NCBI GenBank assembly: GCA_904394195.1
Contig: CAJFNH010000044.1
Span: 1-8,988 of the forward strand
Length of the DNA: 8,988 nucleotides
Source of the DNA: Candidatus Gallimonas caecicola
Lineage (GTDB): Bacteria > Bacillota > Clostridia > Christensenellales > Borkfalkiaceae
Reading direction: 5' to 3'
The notes beneath the pieces were generated by a model. The model saw only the letters and a list, made by a program, of their open reading frames with translations, made no database searches and was not told where the DNA came from. A program made the position numbers and the translations under genes. Of this stretch, positions 1 to 5,721 are shown piece by piece (the first letter of the stretch is position 1; each line of letters begins with the position of its first letter).

Positions 1-16
1 TTACGCTCCGCAGCCA

Positions 17-51
17 CCTCCCCTAAAAACCCTTCGGCTTTCCAGGAGAGG
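17..51. repeat. 35-nt near-perfect hairpin, possible dispersed repeat copy
   Basis: The two 16-nt arms (17-32 and 36-51) pair around a 3-nt loop. On the minus strand the outer arms are CCTCTCCT and AGGGGAGG, and the inner arms are GGAAAGCC and GGGTTTTT. Fifteen of the 16 positions pair when G-U wobbles are allowed; the exception is one G-G mismatch. A second pairing is possible between CGGCTTTC at 35-42 and GAAAGCCG at 61-68. From memory, very similar GGAAAGCCGAAGGGTTTTTA-type sequence recurs between genes in GC-rich gut Bacillota, so this may be one copy of a dispersed palindromic element, but that cannot be shown from a single copy. The window edge cuts off whatever lies to the left. Confidence 0.45.
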
Positions 52-72
52 CAAAGACAAGAAAGCCGCCCT

Positions 73-81
73 TGCTATAAT
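73..81 (+). promoter_or_regulatory. Candidate extended -10 promoter
   Basis: The plus strand reads TGCTATAAT, a perfect extended -10 element (TGn followed by TATAAT at 76-81). No good -35 hexamer is seen 16-18 bp upstream, so it would depend on the extended -10. Transcription would start near 88 and run through the stem-loops at 87-240, then antisense into the 3' end of smc. There is no coding target, so any product would be a non-coding RNA. A chance match is possible. Confidence 0.3.
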
Positions 82-86
82 CATGT

Positions 87-240
87 GCGCGAGGAGGGTT
101 GCCCTCCGCTGCGCGCCCAAATTTGCGCATACCTGCGCTTATGGGGAAAGAGTAAATGTGCAGGGAGCTAAATTGGAAGCCCTCAAAATCCCTGCACAAA
201 GGAAAACGAGCCGCAGTCTCGCCGCGGCGGCGTTTTCCTT
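87..240. other. Non-coding structured region: four consecutive stem-loops
   Basis: This stretch downstream of smc carries four inverted repeats in a row. The first is 87-116: GGAGGG (93-98) pairs with CCCTCC (102-107), and GCGCG (87-91) with CGCGC (112-116). The second is 125-138: GCGCA with TGCGC. The third is 157-198: TGTGCAGGG with CCCTGCACA, a perfect 9-bp stem with a 24-nt loop. The fourth is 199-240: AAGGAAAACG with CGTTTTCCTT, a perfect 10-bp stem with an inner GCCGC/GCGGC pair. The last two stems abut with no spacer, so they could stack coaxially. The density suggests either a structured small RNA on the plus strand or a structured 3' end of the smc mRNA. I do not recognise SRP RNA, RNase P RNA, tmRNA or a known riboswitch core in it. 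Confidence 0.35.
199..240 (-). terminator. Possible intrinsic terminator downstream of smc
   Basis: Read on the minus strand, a 10-bp AAGGAAAACG/CGTTTTCCTT stem with an inner 5-bp GCCGC/GCGGC stem is followed by TGTGC. Its 3' arm is itself pyrimidine-rich (TTTTCCTTT runs out of the stem base). It lies about 50 nt after the smc stop codon, a natural place for the operon to end. The U-tract is weak, and the element is nearly symmetric, so it could act in either direction or be part of the neighbouring structured region instead. Confidence 0.35.
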
Positions 241-256
241 CAATTCACGGCAAAGA

Positions 257-274
257 TTTGAGCCTTTGCTCAAA
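257..274 (-). terminator. Short stem-loop just after smc stop
   Basis: On the minus strand TTTGAGC and GCTCAAA pair perfectly (7 bp) around the loop AAAG, and TCTTTG follows. It starts 18 nt beyond the smc stop codon. The stem is AT-rich and the U-tract is interrupted, so it is a weak terminator at best and may instead protect the mRNA 3' end. It is embedded in a 10-bp direct repeat, CAAAGATTTG, at 251-260 and 271-280. Confidence 0.3.
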
Positions 275-292
275 GATTTGCGTGAACTCCCC

Positions 293-3200
293 TTATATCA
301 CCGTATCTCCGCCCAGCTTTTCTTCCACCTCGGAGAGCTTGACGGAAACCACCTTGGAGACGCCCTTTTCTTCCATCGTCACGCCGAAGAGGATATCCGC
401 CTGGTTCATGGTGGGCTTTCTGTGCGTGATGACAATGAACTGCGTCTCCTTGGAGAACTTTTTGAGGTACTTTGCAAAGCGGTCCACGTTCGCCTCGTCG
501 AGCGCCGCCTCGATCTCGTCGAGGATACAGAAGGGCATGGGACGGGACTTGAGGATGGCGAACAGGATGGCGATGGCCGTAAAGGCGCGCTCGCCGCCCG
601 AGAGCAGGGAGATCTTGGAGAGTTTTTTGCCCGGGGGCGACACGATGATCTCGATACCGGCGTTGAGCGGGTCGTCGCAGTCGGTATAATCGAGCTGCAT
701 TTCCGCCTTGCCGCCGCCAAACAGCTCGCGAAAGATCTTGGAGAAGTTTGCGTTGATCTCGTTGAAGCCGTCGTCAAACTTCTTCTGCATTTCCGCCTTG
801 AGCTCGTCGAGCACCGCCGTAAGGTCGGCAATGCCCTTGTCGAGATCCTCTTTCTGCGTCTGCATCTCGGTATAACGCGCGAGCAGGTTATCGTAGTCCT
901 CCTCGGCGTTCTGGTTGATGGCGCCGAGGGCGCCGATGCGGTGCTTCAGACTGTTGATGCGCGATGCCGCCTGTGTGATATCGAAGTTTTCGTCGCGCAG
1001 TTCCTGTGCGCTCTCGTAGGTGAGCCCGTATGCCTCGTCGATGCGCTGCTTCATATTCTCGAGGCTCGCCTCCGCTCTGGAGATCTCCAGTTCACATTCG
1101 TGCTTGACCTCAGACAGCGCCATCTGACGGGTGAGCAGCCCGCGCTTTTCTTCGGCGAGTTTGCTCTGATTTTCGGAAACGGTGCGCTTTTCCTGTTCGA
1201 CGCCCGCAAGCCGCTCGCGCAACCGTGCGACGGTCGCCTGCTCCTCGTCGGTGAGGGCGGCGCGCTCCTCGTCGCGCTTGAGCTGCTCGATGAGCTGCTG
1301 CGTTTTATCGATATTCCCGCGCGTCTCGTCCACTTTTTTCAGGAGGGACGCCTTTTCTTCCTGCAGGCGCTGCTGCGTCACTTCGTCCGCCTCGCGCGCC
1401 GATTCGATGGAGGCGCGCTCGACGCGCAGCGCATGGATGCGCTCTGCAAGCTCGCTCTGCTCCTTTTTGAGCGCGTCCCCTTCCGCCTGGCGCGCGGCGG
1501 TCTCCGCCGCCGCCTCCGAGCGGATCTTGTTGAGCAATTCCTCGCTCTCCTCGGTGGAGAGCACCTCGTTCTTCAGATCGTCCGCCGTGCGGGTGAGTTT
1601 TTCAAGCAGCGCCTGATACTCGGCAATATCGTGCCCGGCATCGGCAAGCAGCCCCTCCAGGGTGGCCGCGCGCTGCGAGAGCGCCGCGAACGACGCCGTC
1701 TGTTCCTGCACCTTCACGCGGAACGCCTCATACGCCGCCTGCGCCTGTTCCAGCTCGACGTCGCACGCCTCGAGCGCCTTTTTGAGCTTTTCCATCGCCG
1801 CTTTCTTGCGCGCGATGTTCTCTTCGCACTCCTTGATATGCCGCTCGCCCGCCAGGAGATTGCCGCTCTCCCTGCGCCGCGAGCCGCCCGTCATGGCGCC
1901 CGACGAGGCGATGGTGTCGCCGTCCAGCGTGACAAGCTTGAAGGAGCGCGGGAACTTGCGCGCGATGCGCGTGGCGCTTGCGATGGTATCGCAGATGAGG
2001 GTGTTGTCCAGAAGGTATTTTACGATGTTCGAATAGTACTCGTCATAGCGCACCAGTTCGTCCGCCAGTCCGAGCGCGCCTTCTTCATTCAGCGCCGCGC
2101 GAATCTCGCGGCTGTTGCCGCGCGGGCGCATGGCGTCCACGGGAAGGAAGGTGACGATGCCCCCGCCCGTGCGCTTGAGGTATTCGATGAGCCAGCGCGC
2201 GTCCTCCTGCGTGGCGGTGACAAGGTTCTGCATCGCCCCGCCGATGGCAGTTTCGATGGCGACTTCGTACTGCTTTTCCGTGCGCACGATGTCCGCGATG
2301 GCGCCGCGGATGCGCTTTCCGATCTCGGGGTCGTTCCTGGCGGTGAGCTGCAGTTTGCGCACGGAGTCGCGGTAGCCGTCAAACCTGTTCTTCAGGTTGA
2401 CGTACATTTCCAGGTTGTTCTGCAGGTTGAGAATGGACGTGTTGCAGTCCACGACGTCCTCGGAGAGCTTGCGCCGCGAGCGCTCGAGCGAGGAGATCTC
2501 CTCCTGCAGCTCCTTTTCCCGCTGCGGCTTCTCGTCAAGATATTTTTCGCACGCCGCGCGCTCCTTTGTGCATTCGGCGAGCTGCCTGTCGTACTCCGTC
2601 CTGCGCGCCTGCGCCTTTTCCAGGGCGGCGTTCACCTCGCCGATGCGCTCGTCCACCGCGTCCCGCCGTGCCGTCAGGCTGCCCGCGTTGGCGCGGATAT
2701 CGGCAAGATTTTCCACCGACGTGAGTTCATCCGCGCGTTTTTCGTCCGAGATGCGCTCGAACGCCGTAACGCGCGCCGTGAGCTCCGCAAGCTGTTTTTC
2801 AAGCGCGGCACAGTCGTGATCGATCCGGGCGGCGCGGGCGGCGTTTTCCTTTGCGCGCGCCGCGCCTGCCTTCACCTCGCCGTCGATCTCGGCAGTGCGC
2901 CGCAGCGAATATTCCACATCGTCCGAAGCGCTGCGCAGCTCACGGTTGTACGCCTGGATGCGCTCATTCAGCACCTTCGCCTCGCCCGTCTTGTGTTCCA
3001 TGCCCACTTCGAACAGGCGCAGCTTTTCATTGAGAGAGCGCAGGTCCTCGTCCGCCTTGCGGATGGCCTCGCGCGTCTCGTTTTCTTCCGTGTCGAGTGC
3101 GGCAAGGCGCGCTTCGATAGAGGCGAGCTGCTCGGCGGCTTTTTCGATCTTCTCGCGCTGTTTGCCCGTCTCGTAGGCGAAGTTATCGTATCTGGCGAGA

Positions 3201-3889
3201 TAGGTATTGACCTCCTCGTGGCGCAGCTCCTCCGTATAAGCGCGGTATTTTTTTGCCGTTTCCGCCTGTTTTTCCAGGGGACGGAGCTGATTTTCCGCCT
3301 CGTCCATGCGCTGAACGAACACCGTGAGGTTGTCCTTGGCGTTCTCGAGCTTGCGCTCGATCTCCCCCTTCTGCGCCTTGAACTTCATGACGCCCGTCGC
3401 CTCTTCGAAGATGGCGCGCCTGTCCTCGGGCTTGGCGTTCATGATCTGCTCCACCTTGCCCTGCCCGATGATGGAGTAGCCCTCCTTGCCGATGCCCACG
3501 CCGTGCAGGAGCGCAACGATGTCCTTGAGGCGGCAGGGCTGCATGTTCAGAAGGTACTCGCTCTCGCCCGAACGGTAGAGACGGCGGGTCATGGCGACCT
3601 CGTCATATTCGATATCGAACATGCGGTTCGTGTTGTCAAAGACGAGCGTCACCTCGCAGAAAGAGAGCTGGCGGCGCGTCTGCGTGCCGCCGAAGATGAC
3701 GTCCTGCATGGAGGAGCCGCGCAGCGTCTTTGCCGACTGCTCGCCCAGCACCCAGCGCACGGCGTCCGCAACGTTGCTCTTGCCGCAGCCGTTGGGCCCG
3801 ACGATACACGTCACGCCGTCGTCAAATTTGATGGTGGTCTTGTCCGCAAAGGATTTGAAGCCGACCAGTTGTATCTCTTTGAAATTCAT
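293..3889 (-). CDS. smc: Chromosome segregation/condensation ATPase SMC
   Basis: SMC is the ATPase of the bacterial condensin (SMC-ScpA-ScpB), which extrudes DNA loops and individualises sister origins. The 1198-residue protein has the full architecture. The N-terminal head carries Walker A GPNGCGKS at residues 31-38 and a Q-loop region (YSIIGQGKVEQIM, about 138-150). A long coiled coil follows, to about 500. The hinge spans about 502-670 and ends in the conserved SGAMTGGSR. A returning coil runs to about 1030. The C-terminal head has the signature LSGGE at 1096-1100, Walker B CILDE with D1124 and E1125, and the D-loop AALDEAN. Length matches the family (about 1190). The ATG overlaps the rnc stop by 4 bp (ATGA) and no strong ribosome binding site precedes it, so translation is probably coupled to rnc. 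No scp gene or ftsY is visible; ftsY often follows smc in Bacillota but is absent from the 292 bp downstream. The gene is intact. Confidence 0.98.
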   Translation of the reverse strand: MNFKEIQLVGFKSFADKTTIKFDDGVTCIVGPNGCGKSNVADAVRWVLGEQSAKTLRGSSMQDVIFGGTQTRRQLSFCEVTLVFDNTNRMFDIEYDEVAMTRRLYRSGESEYLLNMQPCRLKDIVALLHGVGIGKEGYSIIGQGKVEQIMNAKPEDRRAIFEEATGVMKFKAQKGEIERKLENAKDNLTVFVQRMDEAENQLRPLEKQAETAKKYRAYTEELRHEEVNTYLARYDNFAYETGKQREKIEKAAEQLASIEARLAALDTEENETREAIRKADEDLRSLNEKLRLFEVGMEHKTGEAKVLNERIQAYNRELRSASDDVEYSLRRTAEIDGEVKAGAARAKENAARAARIDHDCAALEKQLAELTARVTAFERISDEKRADELTSVENLADIRANAGSLTARRDAVDERIGEVNAALEKAQARRTEYDRQLAECTKERAACEKYLDEKPQREKELQEEISSLERSRRKLSEDVVDCNTSILNLQNNLEMYVNLKNRFDGYRDSVRKLQLTARNDPEIGKRIRGAIADIVRTEKQYEVAIETAIGGAMQNLVTATQEDARWLIEYLKRTGGGIVTFLPVDAMRPRGNSREIRAALNEEGALGLADELVRYDEYYSNIVKYLLDNTLICDTIASATRIARKFPRSFKLVTLDGDTIASSGAMTGGSRRRESGNLLAGERHIKECEENIARKKAAMEKLKKALEACDVELEQAQAAYEAFRVKVQEQTASFAALSQRAATLEGLLADAGHDIAEYQALLEKLTRTADDLKNEVLSTEESEELLNKIRSEAAAETAARQAEGDALKKEQSELAERIHALRVERASIESAREADEVTQQRLQEEKASLLKKVDETRGNIDKTQQLIEQLKRDEERAALTDEEQATVARLRERLAGVEQEKRTVSENQSKLAEEKRGLLTRQMALSEVKHECELEISRAEASLENMKQRIDEAYGLTYESAQELRDENFDITQAASRINSLKHRIGALGAINQNAEEDYDNLLARYTEMQTQKEDLDKGIADLTAVLDELKAEMQKKFDDGFNEINANFSKIFRELFGGGKAEMQLDYTDCDDPLNAGIEIIVSPPGKKLSKISLLSGGERAFTAIAILFAILKSRPMPFCILDEIEAALDEANVDRFAKYLKKFSKETQFIVITHRKPTMNQADILFGVTMEEKGVSKVVSVKLSEVEEKLGGDTVI

Positions 3890-4503
3890 TGCTCTGTCAG
3901 TATCCCGAAAAGTGATCTTGCAGCCGCCTGTTCGGCGAGCTTTTTGGTCGCGCCGCGACCCTGTGCGCTTCTGCCGAGCGCGCGCACCTCGCAGGAAAAT
4001 CCGTCCTCATCCTCCCGCGAGTCATACACGGGGGTGGCATGCGTGCGTTGCTGCACATATTCCTGCAGCGCCGTCTTGTAGTTGGGCGCCTCTGCCTCCA
4101 CGAGCGTGCGCGAGAGGAATTCCTCTGCCGCAGCCCAGCCGCCGTCCAGATAAATGGCGCCCGCAGCCGCCTCAAAGAGGTTGGAAGCAGTCTTGCCGCG
4201 CAGGGCGTCCTCGCCGCCCGCGTAGCGCAGATAGCGCAGAAGCCCCAGGCGGTGTTCCGCCTCCTCGAGCGCCTCGCGGGAGACATACCGCTTTCTGCGC
4301 TCGGTGAGCTGCCCCTCGCTCGCCGCGCTGCCGCGATAGAGCCGGTCCGTCACATACAGCCCGATGACCGCGTCGCCAAGGAACTCCAGCCGCTCGTTGC
4401 TCTCCTCGCCGACGAGAGATGCGTGCGTGAAACAGACCGAGAGCAGCGCCTTGTTGCGGAAGGTATAGCCGAGCGCCCGCTCCGCGTCCGCAAGGTCAGG
4501 CAT
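3886..4503 (-). CDS. rnc: Ribonuclease III
   Basis: RNase III is a Mg2+-dependent double-strand-specific endoribonuclease that processes rRNA precursors and structured mRNAs. The 205-residue protein has the catalytic domain first: GYTFRNKALLSVCFTHAS near residues 12-29, then the signature NERLEFLGDAV at 36-46 with E37, E40 and D44, E63 in SEGQL, and FEAAAGAIYLDGG at 110-122 with E111. A double-stranded-RNA-binding domain fills about 141-205 (KTALQEYVQQR, ending ATKKLAEQAAARSLF). The protein is somewhat shorter than the usual 220-230 residues. One catalytic-site residue is unusual: the position that is normally Asp (D107 in Aquifex, D114 in E. coli) is Asn108 here. The chosen ATG leaves a normal short lead-in to the GYxF motif and has GGAAGG upstream, inside plsX. 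The gene overlaps plsX by 8 bp and smc by 4 bp, so the three form a tight operon. In many Bacillota acpP sits between plsX and rnc; here it does not. Confidence 0.96.
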   Translation of the reverse strand: MPDLADAERALGYTFRNKALLSVCFTHASLVGEESNERLEFLGDAVIGLYVTDRLYRGSAASEGQLTERRKRYVSREALEEAEHRLGLLRYLRYAGGEDALRGKTASNLFEAAAGAIYLDGGWAAAEEFLSRTLVEAEAPNYKTALQEYVQQRTHATPVYDSREDEDGFSCEVRALGRSAQGRGATKKLAEQAAARSLFGILTEQ

Positions 4504-5527
4504 TGTCCGTCCCTTCCGCGCCTTCCGCCGCGCCGAGCATATCCTCCATCATGCCGATGAGCCCGCCGCGGCAGGCATCGAGCGCCTGATAGACGGAGGG
4601 TTTGATGCTCTTTGCCTTGGAGGAGCCGTGCGATTTGACGACCACCTTTTTCAGCCCCAGAAACACGGAGCCGCCGAAGCGGGAATAGTCGAGCGCGTTG
4701 GAGAGTGCGCGGATGGGAGCTTTGGCAAACAGATAGCTCATCTTGCGCCCGAAGGACGCCGTGAACTCCTTTTTGAGCATATCGCCCACCGTCTTACCGC
4801 ACCCCTCGATGGCTTTGAGGGCGATATTGCCCGAAAAACCGTCGGACACGGCAACGTCCACATCGCCGTACATGATGTCGCGCCCCTCGATATTGCCCAC
4901 GAACGTGATGCCGGGCGTGGCTTTTAACAGCTTGTGCGCCTCCTGGTGCAGCGGATCGCCCTTGTGCTCTTCCGTGCCGTTGGTCAGAAGCCCTACCTTG
5001 GGCTCCTTCACACCGAACGCCGCGCGCGCATATGCCGAAGCCATCACGCCGAACTGCGCAAGGTAAGCGGGCTTGCATTCGGCATTGGCGCCGCAGTCAC
5101 AAAGCAGCGTCTGCGTGCCGCGCACATTGGGGATGCCGGGGCAGAGCGCGGGGCGCATGACACCCTTGATGCGCCCGATGAACATGATGCCGCCCGTGAG
5201 CACCGCGCCCGTGGAACCCGCCGAGACAAAGCCGCCCGCCGAGATATCGTTCTTTAAGATGTTCAGCCCCACCACGAGCGAACTGTCCCGCTTGGAGCGC
5301 ACGGCAGACGTGGGGACGTCGTCGTTGGTGATGACCTGCGAACAGGGTACGATCTCCACCCGCGAAGCGTCGTAGCTGTATTTATCGAGCTCGTACTTGA
5401 CGAGCGCCTCGTCACCCGTAAAAATGACCTTGAAATCGCCCCTGTCGGCGAGCGCGTCCAGCGCGCCCTTCACGATCTCGGAGGGGGCGTTGTCTCCTCC
5501 CATCGCGTCCACAACGATCTTGAGCAT
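4496..5527 (-). CDS. plsX: Phosphate acyltransferase PlsX
   Basis: PlsX converts acyl-ACP and inorganic phosphate into acyl-phosphate. PlsY then uses this to acylate glycerol-3-phosphate, so PlsX feeds phospholipid synthesis; the enzyme is a peripheral membrane protein. The protein opens with the diagnostic MLKIVVDAMGGDNAP. Further family blocks are SAGSTGAVLTGG, RPALCPGIPN, CDCGANAECKP, LLTNGTEEHKGD and VSDGFSGNIALKAIEG. The start at 5527 gives 343 residues, in line with the family (about 330-345). It is preceded by GGGGAGG with a 5-nt spacer. A longer in-frame ATG at 5563 lies inside the promoter -10 hexamer, upstream of the expected transcript start, so it is rejected. The gene heads the plsX-rnc-smc operon and has its own promoter after the pnp terminator. 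No rpmF or fab genes adjoin it, unlike many relatives. It appears intact. Confidence 0.97.
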   Translation of the reverse strand: MLKIVVDAMGGDNAPSEIVKGALDALADRGDFKVIFTGDEALVKYELDKYSYDASRVEIVPCSQVITNDDVPTSAVRSKRDSSLVVGLNILKNDISAGGFVSAGSTGAVLTGGIMFIGRIKGVMRPALCPGIPNVRGTQTLLCDCGANAECKPAYLAQFGVMASAYARAAFGVKEPKVGLLTNGTEEHKGDPLHQEAHKLLKATPGITFVGNIEGRDIMYGDVDVAVSDGFSGNIALKAIEGCGKTVGDMLKKEFTASFGRKMSYLFAKAPIRALSNALDYSRFGGSVFLGLKKVVVKSHGSSKAKSIKPSVYQALDACRGGLIGMMEDMLGAAEGAEGTDNA

Positions 5528-5561
5528 GGTTTCCTCCCCGAACGACATACACTTTTCGGAC

Positions 5562-5590
5562 ATTATACCATTTTTTCACGGAAAACACAA
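5562..5590 (-). promoter_or_regulatory. Promoter of the plsX-rnc-smc operon
   Basis: On the minus strand the -35 hexamer is TTGTGT (5585-5590), the spacer is exactly 17 bp, and the -10 is a perfect TATAAT (5562-5567) with an extended TGG in front. The expected start is near 5555, giving a leader of about 28 nt. That leader contains a small CCGAA/TTCGG hairpin (5538-5542 with 5555-5559) directly against the ribosome binding site. The spacer and -10 share the 15-nt block CGTGAAAAAATGGTA with the rpsO promoter. Confidence 0.85.
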
Positions 5591-5622
5591 TAGTTTGCGG
5601 GAACATGCGGCAAAAAAACTAT
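5590..5622. promoter_or_regulatory. Inverted repeat upstream of the plsX -35, possible operator
   Basis: ATAGTTT (5590-5596) and AAACTAT (5616-5622) form a 7-bp inverted repeat. Nested within it, TTTGC (5594-5598) is matched by GCAAA (5610-5614). The element touches the -35 hexamer of the plsX promoter, where a regulator or an UP-like A/T-rich element could act. It does not resemble the FapR operator known for plsX in Bacillus. The A/T-rich composition makes chance symmetry plausible. Confidence 0.3.
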
Positions 5623-5658
5623 ATTTTGCGTTTTGCGCAAGACATATGAAGCGAACGG

Positions 5659-5700
5659 AAAATGCGCCTGCGAAAGTCTGCAAGGCTTTCGCAGGCGCAT
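5659..5700 (-). terminator. Intrinsic terminator of pnp
   Basis: A perfect 15-bp inverted repeat, ATGCGCCTGCGAAAG (5662-5676) and CTTTCGCAGGCGCAT (5686-5700), encloses a 9-nt loop. On the minus strand the stem is followed by TTTTCC, a short U-tract. It lies 21 nt after the pnp stop codon and separates pnp from the plsX promoter, so it is best read as the pnp (rpsO-pnp) terminator. The U-run is short, so some read-through into plsX is possible. Confidence 0.85.
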
Positions 5701-5721
5701 GTCGGTACGCAATGATTTTCG

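Noticed and set aside
1..84. A 27-codon minus-strand frame ending at the window edge
   Set aside because: It has no ribosome binding site, and its sequence is dominated by the 17-51 palindrome, so it is more likely repeat DNA than a gene.
1..292. SRP RNA, RNase P RNA, tmRNA, tRNA or known riboswitch downstream of smc
   Set aside because: None of the hallmark cores (for example the SRP GGAA tetraloop context, RNase P GAGGAAAGUC, or a tRNA T-arm GTTCRANYC) is present in either strand.
83..4081. A 1332-codon open frame on the plus strand opposite smc and part of rnc
   Set aside because: It mirrors the smc codons. GC-rich codon bias leaves the antisense frame free of stops. Its translation is rich in Arg, Leu, Ala and His, with no recognisable domain, while the minus strand encodes unmistakable SMC motifs.
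5528..5563. An upstream in-frame ATG giving a 12-residue longer PlsX
   Set aside because: The ATG lies in the -10 hexamer, upstream of the expected transcript start, and the family N-terminus MLKIVVDAMGGD starts at 5527 behind a strong ribosome binding site.
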